Below are positions 24,117-34,737 of a stretch of 64,000 bases of DNA, piece after piece (position 1 is the first letter of the stretch; every line of letters begins with the position of its first letter). The DNA is from Streptomyces sp. NBC_00285 (GTDB lineage: Bacteria; Actinomycetota; Actinomycetes; Streptomycetales; Streptomycetaceae): contig NZ_CP108055.1 of NCBI RefSeq assembly GCF_036174265.1, forward strand, positions 6,572,001 to 6,636,000, written 5' to 3'. Below the pieces are notes generated by a model. The model was not told the DNA's origin. It did not search any database and saw only the letters and a list, made by a program, of their open reading frames with translations. The position numbers and the translations under genes were made by a program.

Positions 24117-24247
24117 GGGGGCTCCTCTGTCTGGGGTGGACGGGGTGCCCCGGAGCGGCAAGGTCCGGAAAACACCAGGCGCCCCGGACCTTGTCGGCCC
24201 GGGGCGCCTGGGAAGTCGCTTGTCAGTTGCTCAAGCAGCACGACCAT
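24113..24247 (-). CDS. possible 44-aa leader ORF coupled to chorismate mutase
   Basis: ATG at 24247, 44 codons beginning [17 protein letters not shown], stop TGA at 24113-24115 overlapping the chorismate mutase ATG by 4 bases. It runs through the attenuator hairpins. It has no strong ribosome site and contains no run of aromatic codons, so a classical aromatic-sensing leader peptide is not supported. Kept only because of the exact ATGA coupling. Confidence 0.2.
   Translation of the reverse strand: MVVLLEQLTSDFPGAPGRQGPGRLVFSGPCRSGAPRPPQTEEPP
24159..24211 (-). promoter_or_regulatory. attenuator-like leader: two mutually exclusive hairpins
   Basis: On the minus strand a perfect 13-bp stem (24199-24211 with 24175-24187, 11-base loop) is followed by TGTTTT, a good intrinsic terminator. 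Part of its loop and 3' arm (24184-24193) is also perfectly complementary over 10 bases to 24159-24168 further downstream, which would break the terminator. This terminator/antiterminator layout lies between any upstream promoter and the chorismate mutase gene. Confidence 0.55.
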
Positions 24248-24391
24248 GGCAGCCGGCGGGCCGGGTGCCATAGGTAAACAGGAAGGTCGTCTGCGTGAGC
24301 ATGGGAGCAGTATGCCGGGCACCACGGGAGTGTCCAACCCGGTTCGCATCCTGAGACGGAGCGTGCCCCGATCCGGCCCCGCGCATCCCGG

Positions 24392-24397
24392 TAGACT
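24392..24397 (+). promoter_or_regulatory. -10 element (TAGACT) upstream of guaA
   Basis: TAGACT fits the TAgrrT -10 consensus and lies 41 bases before the GTG start, leaving room for a ribosome site. No clear TTGAC-type -35 is seen. Confidence 0.45.
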
Positions 24398-24437
24398 CGG
24401 CCGCACACACACCTCGCTCACCGCCGGAAGGCCACCC

Positions 24438-26018
<1,581 letters not shown>

Positions 26019-26035
26019 GCCCCGGCTGGGCATGA

Positions 26036-26533
26036 TCATGTGCGTTTGATCGTGCGCAGGGGCTCACCCGGCTTCCAGATCTCGACGACCAGATACGTGT
26101 CGTCCTCGACGTGGGTCCGTACGACCTCCGTCAGTTCGGTGCGCAAGAGGTGGAACGGCTCCGGCGGTTCCACCTCCGTCGTGTACGCCCTCTTCGTGTC
26201 GCCGTCCCCGACCTCGAACGCCCGCCCTGCGATCCGGACATCGCCCCCGCCGAGGGACTGCCCTTCGCCCGGGTTCGCCTGGAGCGCGAACCGCGGGTCC
26301 CGTCGCAGGTCGAGCGCCTTCAGCGAGTCCGGCATCATGCCGAACCACAGCTCGCCGCCCACGAAGCGGACCTCCAGGCCGCTGGTGCGGGGGGAGCCGT
26401 CCTTGCGGAGCGTGGCGAGGACGTGGTGCGTGAAGGCGCCGAAGCGGCCTTCGACGGTCCTGGCCAGATCGGGTTCGGCGGAGGAGAAAGCTGCCCAGTT
26501 CATAACGGTCAGTCTTTCGTCGATACCGGACAT
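26036..26533 (-). CDS. pyridoxamine 5'-phosphate oxidase-fold protein
   Basis: 165 residues. Split-barrel flavin-binding fold: the segment LATLRKDGSPRTSGLEVRFVGGELWFGM matches the FMN/F420-binding sheet of small PPOX-like proteins, and DLRRDPRFALQANP follows as usual. Such proteins bind FMN, F420 or haem; the cofactor cannot be decided. Start at 26533 gives an extra ten residues; ATG 26503 (MNWAAFSS) is a plausible alternative. Divergent from the class II aldolase gene with 109 bases between. Confidence 0.82.
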   Translation of the reverse strand: MSGIDERLTVMNWAAFSSAEPDLARTVEGRFGAFTHHVLATLRKDGSPRTSGLEVRFVGGELWFGMMPDSLKALDLRRDPRFALQANPGEGQSLGGGDVRIAGRAFEVGDGDTKRAYTTEVEPPEPFHLLRTELTEVVRTHVEDDTYLVVEIWKPGEPLRTIKRT

Positions 26534-26642
26534 CTTCTGTCAGGTATTTATTGCGTGCGTCATCTTTACAAATCAGCCCTGTTCTCTTGCCCTGACTGAC
26601 GGTAACTTCCGCCCCGTAAAGCCCCCCAGTGCTGGAGGACAC

Positions 26643-27449
26643 ATGCACGGGACGCCCCTCGGGCCCACACCGCCCATGCCGCTGCCCACCGAGAAGCTCC
26701 AGTTCGCCATGCCGCCGATGCACGACTCCGTCGAGGAGGAACGACGGCACCGCAAGGAGCGGCTGGCCGGCGCGCTGCGGATCTTCGGACGGCTCGGCTT
26801 CGAGGACGGGGTCTCCGGACACATCACCGCACGCGACCCCGAGTTCACCGACTGCTTCTGGGTCAACCCGTTCGGTATGCCGTTCAAGCACGTCACCGTG
26901 AGCGACCTCGTGCTCGCCAACTCCGAAGGCCAGGTGCTCGACGGCCGCCATCACGTCAATCAGGCGGCGTTCACCGTGCACTCCCAGGTGCACGCTGCCC
27001 GCCCGGACGTCGTCGCCGTCGCCCACTGCCACTCCGTGCACGGCAGGGCGCTGGCCGCGCTCGGCGACCTCCTGGACCCCCTCACCCAGGAGAGCTGCGC
27101 CTTCTACGAGGACCATGCGCTCTACGACGCCTACACCGGAGTCGCCGTCGACGCCGAGGAGGGCCGCCGGATCGCCACCGCGCTCGGGTCCCGCAAGGCA
27201 CTGGTCCTGCGCAACCACGGACTGCTGACCGTCGGGGACTCGGTGGACGCGGCTGCCTGGTGGTTCGTGTCGATGGAACGGTCCAGCCAGGTACAGCTGC
27301 TCGCCCGGGCGGCCGGAAGACCGGTGGTCATCGATCACCGGGCGGCGGTGGCCACGCGGGAGCAACTGGGTGGGGACCTGGTGGCGTGGATCAACTACCA
27401 GCCGATGTGGCAGGACATCAGCAGGAGCGAGCCGGATCTGCTGTCGTGA
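26643..27449 (+). CDS. class II aldolase/adducin family protein
   Basis: 268 residues. Zn-dependent aldolase fold (fuculose-phosphate aldolase type). Metal ligands visible in AHCHSVHG (HxH) and RNHG; GHIT and NPFGMPF of the substrate loop are present. The family cleaves sugar phosphates or related hydroxy-acids, or acts as epimerase; no sugar genes are adjacent, so the substrate is open. ATG with GGAGG 4 bases upstream. Convergent with the DUF4429 gene, only 3 bases apart. Confidence 0.88.
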   Translation: MHGTPLGPTPPMPLPTEKLQFAMPPMHDSVEEERRHRKERLAGALRIFGRLGFEDGVSGHITARDPEFTDCFWVNPFGMPFKHVTVSDLVLANSEGQVLDGRHHVNQAAFTVHSQVHAARPDVVAVAHCHSVHGRALAALGDLLDPLTQESCAFYEDHALYDAYTGVAVDAEEGRRIATALGSRKALVLRNHGLLTVGDSVDAAAWWFVSMERSSQVQLLARAAGRPVVIDHRAAVATREQLGGDLVAWINYQPMWQDISRSEPDLLS

Positions 27450-27452
27450 CGG

Positions 27453-28352
27453 TCAGAATCCGCGCAGTACGGCCGCCTTCGTCATCGCGAACTCCTCGTC
27501 CGTGAGCACGCCGTCGCGGTGCAGCTCACCCAACTCCCGCAGCCTGCGCAGGAGCACGTCGTGATGGTCGGCCGATGGCGGCACGGCGGACGCCGTCAGC
27601 CGGGGGCGGGCGGTGCGTTCGCCGTCGTACTCGATGCCGTCGCGGGCCGAGGGGTGCGGAAGCCGGGCCGTGACCGCCGTCGCGACCAGGGCCGTGAGCA
27701 GGTCGCGGCGGGTACTGCCCCACAGGTCGAGGGCGTACGGGTCCTTCTCGGGCGGCAGTTTCGAGAACGACGTCTCGCGTGTCACGAACCGCATGAAACC
27801 GTCCTCGTACCCGGCGTTGGGCAGCCACTCGACCTGGACGAGATCGCCCACGTCGATGATTCGCGGACCGGTCGCGCGCTTGACGCGGTCGGCGGTGTCC
27901 GCCCAGTCGATGCGGACCCGGATGCCGTCGAAGGAGACTGTGCCGTCGGAGGAGCGCACCGAGACCGGGACCGGCGGGCCGGGGAGCAGATACGTCTTCG
28001 TCGGTTCCTTCGGGATCTGGTCCAGGAGGAGGGAGCGGCGGATCTCCTCGGCCACGTACTCGGCGACCCCGGCACGGTCGACGTCCACGATCAGGCGGTA
28101 CGGGTCGGCCGGATCCGGAAGGCGGCCGCCGGTCGCGTACAGCAGCGGGTCCGCCCCCTCGCGCAGCCGCATCCGAAGCCGTCCGCGCTTGCGTTCCGGC
28201 TCGAACGCCACACCCGAAATGGCCTCCAGGGGCACGGCGATCTCTCCGTACGTCTGCCGGAACAGCGGTACGGAGCGGTGAAGTCCCGGCGTGATTCTGA
28301 CCGTTGTGCCGTCGAAGGCCCAGGTTCCGTCACGCTGGATGATCTCGGCCAT
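27453..28352 (-). CDS. DUF4429 protein with C-terminal SHOCT segment
   Basis: 299 residues. Two similar beta-rich halves (about 1-110 and 135-230), each opening with the pattern GTWAFDGTTVRI / GTVSFDGIRVRI, i.e. duplicated DUF4429 domains. The last 35 residues (VLLRRLRELGELHRDGVLTDEEFAMTKAAVL) are a classic SHOCT short helical domain, usually an oligomerisation or docking element. No signal peptide or membrane helix, so cytoplasmic. Function unknown. Confidence 0.82.
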   Translation of the reverse strand: MAEIIQRDGTWAFDGTTVRITPGLHRSVPLFRQTYGEIAVPLEAISGVAFEPERKRGRLRMRLREGADPLLYATGGRLPDPADPYRLIVDVDRAGVAEYVAEEIRRSLLLDQIPKEPTKTYLLPGPPVPVSVRSSDGTVSFDGIRVRIDWADTADRVKRATGPRIIDVGDLVQVEWLPNAGYEDGFMRFVTRETSFSKLPPEKDPYALDLWGSTRRDLLTALVATAVTARLPHPSARDGIEYDGERTARPRLTASAVPPSADHHDVLLRRLRELGELHRDGVLTDEEFAMTKAAVLRGF

Positions 28353-28666
28353 GGGGAAATTCTCGCAGCCGGGTCAACACGGTGGGCGCTCCTTCACCCG
28401 CGCTGACCAGACCTGGCGGACGGGGGCGGTGTGCGGTAGGGCACAATTCGCTGTCATCGCCGGGGAGTTGTCGGCGGACGTTCGTGGGGTTGCGGCCCGA
28501 TTCGCGGCGGGCGACGGGACACGAGGATTTCCGGTCCACAAGGCGGAGCGGGGTTGTGGGTGCCGCGGTCGGTCGGCCGTGCGAGTCTGCGGGTTGTGCG
28601 GTCGATGGGCCGTGAGGTCATGTGGGGCCAGAAGTTCACGAATCAGTGGGAAGGCAGGCGTCGGGC
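28353..28666. other. intergenic region, nothing recognised
   Basis: 314 bases between divergent genes; several G-rich runs but no clear promoter, hairpin or reading frame with normal codon use. Confidence 0.4.
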
Positions 28667-29956
28667 GTGGCGGTGCAGGAAGCGAGACAGGGCGCGGACG
28701 GGGGTGCGTTCGGCGGTGCGCACGAGGGCGGCTGCACCTGTGGGGACTGTCCGCACGGGGCGCGGGCCGGGCATCGTCGAGCGGTGGCCGAATTCATCCT
28801 GATGCGGGACGAGTTCGCCTCCGGCCAGGGACTGCCCGCGGCCGTGGCGCACTCCGCGTCGGCCTCCCGGCAGTGGGTCTCCGAGGAACTGACCCAGTCC
28901 GCGGAGGTCGTGGCCGAACGGGGCCGGGCGGAGGGGGCCGCCTGGCTCGCGCGGCTGTGGCGCCGTACGGCGTACGCGGTGTGGGCGGGCGTGGTGGCAC
29001 TGCTGCTCGTCCAGGCGCTGACCGCCATCGGCGCCGGGTGGAGCGCGGCGCGCACGGCCGGGCTGCTGGCGGCGCTGGTGGTGGCGGGTTCGCTGACCGT
29101 GGCCTCCTGGTTCCACCGGGCCCGCGGCGGTGTGCTCGCACCGGTGATCGGTGAGGACAACCGGCTGTCCACCTCCCGGGCCGTCGCGGTGGCCTGGGTG
29201 CTGTTCGTCGCCTACGCGGTGCTCGTCCTGGTGGGACGGCTGGCCGCGGCCTCCGACACAGGACAGCGGGACGCCCTGATCGCCGGGCTCGACCTGGCTC
29301 GCGGCGCCGGTGTCGTGACCGTGCTCGCCGTGGTTTGCGGGATCGCCGTGCTGGTGCGGCGGGTCGTCGGACTGCGGGTGCTCGGGCAGCGGCTGCAGAA
29401 GGTACGGGCCGACCGGCCGCGGGCCGCCGACCTGTTGACGGACGACTCCGGGCGGGGGACCTTCGCCGACATCCAGTACGTCGTCATCGGCGCGGTCGCT
29501 CTGCTCTTCGCAGCCGTGCGGCTGGCGCGGCGGCCGGACCAGTTGCCGGACCTGCCGTGGGGGCTGGCGGTGGTCGTCCTGGTGTCCGCGGCGACCTACG
29601 TGGCCGGGAAGTACGCCGAGGGCGGGCGGCCGGTCATCCTGTCCGTGGTGCGGTCACGTGAGGCGGGCGACCTGGACGGGCCGATCCGCACCGGGGACGA
29701 CATCGAGATCCGGGGCGCCGGGTTCGTGCCGCCGGGGGCCCAGCGGGCGGACCGGCTGGCCCGGATGGTGGTGCGGATCGGGCCGGTGAACGTGCATGTG
29801 CCGTTGGTGCCCGTGGCCGGAGGGTTCAGCAACCCCACGGACGACGTACTGACCGTGCCGGTGCCGGCCGATGTGGAGCCGGGCCGGGTGGAGGTGCAGG
29901 TCGTGACCGCGACGGGGGCGGAGACGAACCGGTACGCGATCGATGTGACCGACTGA
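28667..29956 (+). CDS. multi-pass membrane protein of unknown function
   Basis: 429 residues. A Gly-rich N-terminal region with the Cys motif CTCGDC (CxCxxC, about residues 21-26), then about five to six hydrophobic segments between 100 and 305, and a C-terminal soluble domain of about 120 residues (SREAGDLDGPIRTGDDIEIRG...VTATGAETNRYAIDV) that looks like an Ig/IPT-type beta sandwich. No enzyme motif. Start uncertain: GTG 28667, 28673, 28646 and 28622 are all in frame; 28667 has GGAAGG 12 bases upstream. Confidence 0.72.
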   Translation: MAVQEARQGADGGAFGGAHEGGCTCGDCPHGARAGHRRAVAEFILMRDEFASGQGLPAAVAHSASASRQWVSEELTQSAEVVAERGRAEGAAWLARLWRRTAYAVWAGVVALLLVQALTAIGAGWSAARTAGLLAALVVAGSLTVASWFHRARGGVLAPVIGEDNRLSTSRAVAVAWVLFVAYAVLVLVGRLAAASDTGQRDALIAGLDLARGAGVVTVLAVVCGIAVLVRRVVGLRVLGQRLQKVRADRPRAADLLTDDSGRGTFADIQYVVIGAVALLFAAVRLARRPDQLPDLPWGLAVVVLVSAATYVAGKYAEGGRPVILSVVRSREAGDLDGPIRTGDDIEIRGAGFVPPGAQRADRLARMVVRIGPVNVHVPLVPVAGGFSNPTDDVLTVPVPADVEPGRVEVQVVTATGAETNRYAIDVTD

Positions 29957-30133
29957 GGAGGGGGAGCCGAGAGCGAGGAACGCGGTGGTGGATGCCCACG
30001 CCACGCCCCCTTGGCCGGCCGGCACCCCGAACCTGACCGAAAACTCGTCCGAACGGCATTGAGCATCGCCGCCCCTTCCTGCGTATCGTCTTGTGAGGGG
30101 TCTAGGCACGCTGGTGAGAGGCGGCTCAGAGCG

Positions 30134-30664
30134 ATGACTCATAGTTTTCGTACGGACACGCATGCCCCCTACTACGACGAAGAACCGTCCTGGCGGGACA
30201 ACATCAGCCAGTACGCCCTACTGCCGTTGCGCATCTTCCTCGGTGTCACTTTCATCTACGCCGGCCTGGACAAACTGACCGACAGCGCCTTCATGAAGGG
30301 CTCCGGAGCGGGTTCCGTGGGCGACATGATGCGCTCGGTGCGGGACTCCTCGGCCGTCCCCGCGCTGATCGACCTGTCCCTGAAGAACCCCGTCGGCTTC
30401 GGCTACGCCATCGCCTTCGGTGAACTCGCGGTCGGCATCGGTACCCTGCTCGGCATCCTCGCCCGCCTGGCCGCACTGGGCGGCGCGCTGATCTCGCTCA
30501 GCCTGTGGCTGACGGTGAGCTGGGCCTCCGATCCCTACTACTACGGCAATGACCTCGCCTATCTGATGGCCTGGCTGCCCCTCGTCCTCGCGGGCGCCGC
30601 TGTGTTCTCCGTGGACGCCGCCTTGCGCACCCGACGACGGCAACGGGCGGGAGGCTACCGGTAG
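30134..30664 (+). CDS. DoxX family membrane protein
   Basis: 176 residues with four membrane helices. The DoxX signature is clear: LLPLRIFLGVTFIYAGLDKLTD in helix 1, GELAVGIGTLLGILARLAALGG, and a conserved YYYGNDLAYLMAWLPL near helix 4. DoxX-like proteins are associated with thiol or oxidant homeostasis and with membrane redox partners; the precise role is unknown. ATG 30134; GAGAGG 12 bases upstream is a weak ribosome site. The stop codon is inside a strong terminator hairpin. Confidence 0.85.
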   Translation: MTHSFRTDTHAPYYDEEPSWRDNISQYALLPLRIFLGVTFIYAGLDKLTDSAFMKGSGAGSVGDMMRSVRDSSAVPALIDLSLKNPVGFGYAIAFGELAVGIGTLLGILARLAALGGALISLSLWLTVSWASDPYYYGNDLAYLMAWLPLVLAGAAVFSVDAALRTRRRQRAGGYR

Positions 30665-30686
30665 CTCCGGTCGGCGGAGCTACCGG
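30658..30686. terminator. bidirectional terminator hairpin overlapping the DoxX stop codon
   Basis: Perfect 12-bp stem, 30658-30669 with 30675-30686, loop GTCGG. It separates the DoxX gene from the convergent small membrane protein gene. Confidence 0.7.
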
Positions 30687-30740
30687 CGGCGGTGGTACGG
30701 CCGCCTCCGTGCAAGGTCCCGTGCTCCCCTGTGCCGTGCC

Positions 30741-30998
30741 TCAGCGCGGTGCGGGGGGCGGGGCCGTCCGGTCGCTCTCGGCCGGTGTGCCTGCGCGGCG
30801 GCTTCCGCGTCGGTTGCGTACGGTCCGGGTCAGGAGGCCCACCGCACCTGCCAGACAGAGGCCGCCCACGACCATCGGGATCACCGCGAACCACGGGGTT
30901 TCCCAGGCATCGCCGGCGTCGCCGACGTAGGTGATGCCCGCGACGGTGAGGAAGAGGCCGGCGACCAGCCTTCCCGGCTGGAACTCATGACGCAGCAC
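30741..30998 (-). CDS. small two-helix membrane protein
   Basis: 85 residues: two membrane helices (about 10-27 and 38-60) and an Arg/Ser/Pro-rich cytoplasmic tail. GTG start with GGAGG 5 bases upstream. It overlaps the end of the PspC-family gene by 14 bases, so it is very likely translated with it and may be an accessory of the envelope-stress module. No known domain. Confidence 0.72.
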   Translation of the reverse strand: MLRHEFQPGRLVAGLFLTVAGITYVGDAGDAWETPWFAVIPMVVGGLCLAGAVGLLTRTVRNRRGSRRAGTPAESDRTAPPPAPR

Positions 30999-32541
30999 GG
31001 CGCACCTCCGCCTGGCCGATGCCCACCCGCAGGTCGAGGTCGAGTGTGCCGGCGCTCTTGGTGCCCGAAGTCGGTGACAGGGTGATCTCCTTGTGCTTGC
31101 CCGGTTCCACGTCCACGTCCGCCTGCTCGTCGCCGGGCAACTGCATGTCGCCCACTCCCACGTCGATGCTCGCCTTCACGGTCACCTCCGGCGGCACGAT
31201 CACCACCAGACGGCCGACGCCCACGTCGGCCTGGGCCGCCACCGTCCTGCCCTTGGCGACGTCGAGGTGGGTCAGGTCCAAGGTGCCCACGCCGGTGCCG
31301 AGTTCGTAGTCCTGGCGGACGTCCGTCACCGCCGCCGGTGTCCAGGTCGTACGGACCCAGTGCGTGGTGACGTCCCTCGGGAGGGCGGCGGACGTGGCCA
31401 GCAGGCCCGCCGTGATGATCGCGAGGAAGACCGACCCCGCTCCTGTGCGGCCCAGGAAGGAACTGACGGCCATGCCCAGGCCGAAGACGATCAGAGCGCA
31501 GGCCAGGCCCGTCTGAAGACTGGTGCCGAGAGGGTGCCGCTCCCAGGTCGCTGTCGTGCCTACGGCGCCGGCCAGCAGGGCGAGCAGGAAGACCCAGCCG
31601 CCTATCCAGCGCGGACCGCGGGGCGTGGGCTGACGGACGAGAGCCGCACGGGTGTCCTCGCGACGGCTCCAAGGGATGCCGAGGCCGATGGAGACGGCCG
31701 CCGCGATGTCGCGTTCCCGGGAGTCCCTCGGGCCCCACAGATACCCCGTGCCGCCGACGTGGGTGCCGTCCTTGACGATGGGGTCGCGCCACCAGGAGTG
31801 GGAGCCGACGGGCACCGGGGGGGCCTGGGCTTCCGGCGGGGCGTCGGCGACGGCCTGGGCGGAGAGCGGGTCCGGGTCGGGGGTGCCGCGGTTGCGTGAC
31901 CAGTAACCGGCTCCCGCGAGGAGCAGGGAGAGGACGACGGCGAAGGTCAGCACGCCGGTGTTGCTCAGCATGGTGAGGAACACTCCGCAGCCGACCAGCG
32001 CGAACAGCACGCCGGTGAGGGCCTGGCCGTCCACCCGGCCGGTGAGCAGCTTGCGCACCTCGTTCTCGTCCTCGTCCTCGTACGGGACGAGGAGCCAGGC
32101 GAAGCCGTAGAAGATGAGGCCGATGCCTCCGGTCGCCGACAGCACGGTCAGCGTGATCCGGAAGATCACCGGGTCCATGTCGCACTGCCGCCCGAGCCCG
32201 GCACACACCCCGGCGAGCACCTTGTGCGGCCGGTCCCGCCGGAAACGGAGGGGAGTGGGGGCGGGGGTGGGGTCCTGGGCTGTGCCCGGGGCCGGGGTGC
32301 CCGGGTTGGCGGGTTTGCCGGGGGGATTCCGTTCGTCCGTCGGCTCCGCGCCGAAGGGCGGCCTGCCTCCCCTCGTACCCGCTGCCGTGCCCGCTGTCGT
32401 GCCTCCTTCTTTGCGCGCGCCCGCCCGCCCGTGTGCGCGGGAGCGCTCGCCGGTGTCGGCGGGCGGGCCCGCGCCCGGGCCTGTGCTCGGGTCCGGGCCT
32501 CCGCCGGATCCGGCGCCCGCGGCGTGCTGGTGATCTGTCAT
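30985..32541 (-). CDS. PspC-domain / LiaF-like envelope-stress membrane protein
   Basis: 518 residues. A Gly/Pro/Ala-rich N-terminal tail of about 95 residues, then a PspC domain (RDRPHKVLAGVCAGLGRQ...YGFAWLLVPYEDED), further membrane helices to about 390, and a C-terminal beta-repeat domain (GVGTLDLTHL, VGVGRLVVIVP, VGVGDMQLPG) of the LiaF/toastrack type. These proteins sense or relay cell-envelope stress and work with the histidine kinase and regulator encoded divergently next door. Start is the first Met after non-coding sequence; the ribosome site is weak. Confidence 0.88.
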   Translation of the reverse strand: MTDHQHAAGAGSGGGPDPSTGPGAGPPADTGERSRAHGRAGARKEGGTTAGTAAGTRGGRPPFGAEPTDERNPPGKPANPGTPAPGTAQDPTPAPTPLRFRRDRPHKVLAGVCAGLGRQCDMDPVIFRITLTVLSATGGIGLIFYGFAWLLVPYEDEDENEVRKLLTGRVDGQALTGVLFALVGCGVFLTMLSNTGVLTFAVVLSLLLAGAGYWSRNRGTPDPDPLSAQAVADAPPEAQAPPVPVGSHSWWRDPIVKDGTHVGGTGYLWGPRDSRERDIAAAVSIGLGIPWSRREDTRAALVRQPTPRGPRWIGGWVFLLALLAGAVGTTATWERHPLGTSLQTGLACALIVFGLGMAVSSFLGRTGAGSVFLAIITAGLLATSAALPRDVTTHWVRTTWTPAAVTDVRQDYELGTGVGTLDLTHLDVAKGRTVAAQADVGVGRLVVIVPPEVTVKASIDVGVGDMQLPGDEQADVDVEPGKHKEITLSPTSGTKSAGTLDLDLRVGIGQAEVRRAAS

Positions 32542-32704
32542 GTGTCCATGGTGACGGGCGCGAGGGCCTGACGGGAGTCGGAACGACCCTGGCCGGACCC
32601 TGATATCGGCCCTGAGAGGGGCGGGGGAAGCGTTCGGAAGGCGCGCCGGTCGAAGATCAGGGGAGTCTCGGGGGCCAACCCTGATGCCCCCGCATCCTGG
32701 CCGT

Positions 32705-34012
32705 GTGACCATCGATGGCATGCCGGAAGCCGCAACAGCGCCCCTCGTCGAACCGCGGCCGCCGCGCAAGCTCTACCGCAGCAGTGACGGACGCTGGCTG
32801 GGTGGTGTGGCGCGGGGGCTCGCCGGGCACCTCGGGCTGCCCGTCATCTGGGTGCGGCTCGTCTTCGTCGGCCTGTTCATGGCGGACGGCCTCGGCGCCC
32901 TGCTGTACGCCGCGTTCTGGTTCTTCGTGCCGCTCGGCGTCGGCGGGGTCGGCGGCCAGCGGCCTCCGTCCCTGGTCTCCACCGAGACCTCGCCGGACGG
33001 CCGCCGCCGACTCGTGGCCCGCCGGCCGGACAAGGGTCAGATGGTGGCCCTGCTCCTCATGGTCGTCGTGGCCATGGTCTTCGTAGGCAACGTCAATGTG
33101 GGCAATGGCGCCAAGGCCTACCTCTGGCCGATCGTCCTCGTCGGCGCCGGGGTGGCGCTCGTCTGGCGCCAGGCGGACAACGCCCGCCGGGCCCGCTGGA
33201 TGGAGGTGGGCCGCCGCCGGCGCACCCTGACACTGCTGCGTGCCGCGGGCGGAGTCCTCCTCGTCACCGCCGGTGTCACCGGCGTCTTCGTGCTCCAGGG
33301 TTCCGCAGCCCACCTCGGTTCCGTCCTCCAGGCGGCCCTCGCGGTCCTCGTCGGGATAACGCTCCTCGCGGGGCCGTATCTCGTCCGCATGACCCAGGAC
33401 CTCTCCGAGGAGCGCCTGATGCGCATCCGCGCCCAGGAGCGCGCGGAGGTCGCGGCCCATGTCCACGACTCGGTGCTGCACACCCTGACCCTGATCCAGC
33501 GCAACGCGGAGAACGCGAGCGAGGTGCGCCGCCTCGCCCGCGCCCAGGAGCGCGACCTGCGCACCTGGCTCTACAAACCCGAGGGCACCGGCAAGGACGA
33601 GGCCGACGAACCCACCGACCTCGCCGACGCCGTGCGGCGCAACGCCGCCGAGGTCGAGGACAAGCACGGCGTCCCCATAGAGGTCGTGGTCGTCGGCGAC
33701 TGCCCGCTCGACGAGAGAACCGGCGCGCAGATGCAGGCAGCGCGCGAGGCAATGGTGAACGCCGCCAAGTACGGTGGCGAGGGCGGCGCCGTACAGGTCT
33801 ACGCCGAAGTCGAGGGCAGGACCGTCTTCGTGTCCGTGCGGGACCGCGGCCCCGGCTTCGACCTCGATTCGATACCCGCCGACCGGATGGGTGTCAGACA
33901 ATCGATCATCGGCCGCATGGAGCGCCATGGCGGCACGGCCCGGCTGCGTGCGGTGCCGGGCGGCGGCACGGAGGTCGAGCTGCAGATGGAGAGGGCGGAG
34001 AAGACGTCATGA
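32705..34012 (+). CDS. sensor histidine kinase with N-terminal PspC domain
   Basis: 435 residues. N-terminal PspC domain (RKLYRSSDGRWLGGVARGLAGHLGLP), about five membrane helices to residue 225, then a HisKA_3-type dimerisation helix with the phospho-His in VHDSVLHTL, the N box REAMVNAAKYG and G box RDRGPGFD of the HATPase. NarL-type two-component sensor, probably reading envelope state through PspC. Start uncertain: GTG 32705 is used; ATG 32684 and ATG 32720 are in frame. Its last 4 bases overlap the response-regulator ATG. Confidence 0.9.
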   Translation: MTIDGMPEAATAPLVEPRPPRKLYRSSDGRWLGGVARGLAGHLGLPVIWVRLVFVGLFMADGLGALLYAAFWFFVPLGVGGVGGQRPPSLVSTETSPDGRRRLVARRPDKGQMVALLLMVVVAMVFVGNVNVGNGAKAYLWPIVLVGAGVALVWRQADNARRARWMEVGRRRRTLTLLRAAGGVLLVTAGVTGVFVLQGSAAHLGSVLQAALAVLVGITLLAGPYLVRMTQDLSEERLMRIRAQERAEVAAHVHDSVLHTLTLIQRNAENASEVRRLARAQERDLRTWLYKPEGTGKDEADEPTDLADAVRRNAAEVEDKHGVPIEVVVVGDCPLDERTGAQMQAAREAMVNAAKYGGEGGAVQVYAEVEGRTVFVSVRDRGPGFDLDSIPADRMGVRQSIIGRMERHGGTARLRAVPGGGTEVELQMERAEKTS

Positions 34013-34734
34013 GTGACCCCACCGAGGCGAACACGGACCCTGTCGAGCCGACACCGGCCGAAGGCGCGGGCGGGCGGCACGTGCGCGTGGTCCTCGTCGA
34101 CGACCACCGCATGTTCCGTACGGGCGTCCAGGCCGAGATCGGCCGGACCGAGGAGACCGGGGTCGAGGTTGTCGGGGAGGCCGCGGACGTCGACCAGGCC
34201 GTCACCGTCATCACCGCCACCCGCCCGGAGGTCGTCCTCCTCGACGTCCACCTCCCGGGCGGCGGCGGGGTCGAAGTGCTGCGCCGCTGCGCTCCGTTGA
34301 TGGCCGACGCCGAGCAACCTGTCCGCTTCCTCGCCCTGTCCGTCTCGGACGCGGCGGAGGACGTGATCGGAGTGATCCGGGGCGGGGCGCGCGGCTATGT
34401 GACGAAGACGATCACCGGCACGGACCTCGTCAACTCGGTCTTCCGCGTCCAGGAGGGCGACGCCGTCTTCTCCCCGCGGCTGGCCGGGTTCGTCCTGGAC
34501 GCCTTCGCCTCCACCGACGCCCCACCGGTCGACGAGGACATGGACCGCCTCACCCAGCGCGAGCGGGAGGTGCTGAGGCTCATCGCCCGCGGCTACGCCT
34601 ACAAGGAGATCGCCAAGCAGCTGTTCATCTCGGTGAAGACGGTCGAGTCCCATGTGTCGGCGGTGCTGCGGAAGCTGCAGCTGTCCAACCGTCACGAGCT
34701 GACCCGGTGGGCGACGGCGCGACGGCTGGTCTGA
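34009..34734 (+). CDS. LuxR/NarL-family response regulator
   Basis: 241 residues. Receiver domain (VVLVDDHRMFR; phospho-acceptor Asp in LLDVHLP; TKTITG lysine region) and C-terminal HTH_LuxR (LTQREREVLRLIARGYAYKEIAKQLFISVKTVESHVSAVLRKL). ATGA overlap with the sensor kinase gene shows translational coupling. Predicted to control the divergent PspC/LiaF-like gene and its own operon. Ends 3 bases before the convergent NlpC/P60 gene. Confidence 0.94.
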   Translation: MSDPTEANTDPVEPTPAEGAGGRHVRVVLVDDHRMFRTGVQAEIGRTEETGVEVVGEAADVDQAVTVITATRPEVVLLDVHLPGGGGVEVLRRCAPLMADAEQPVRFLALSVSDAAEDVIGVIRGGARGYVTKTITGTDLVNSVFRVQEGDAVFSPRLAGFVLDAFASTDAPPVDEDMDRLTQREREVLRLIARGYAYKEIAKQLFISVKTVESHVSAVLRKLQLSNRHELTRWATARRLV

Positions 34735-34737
34735 CGC

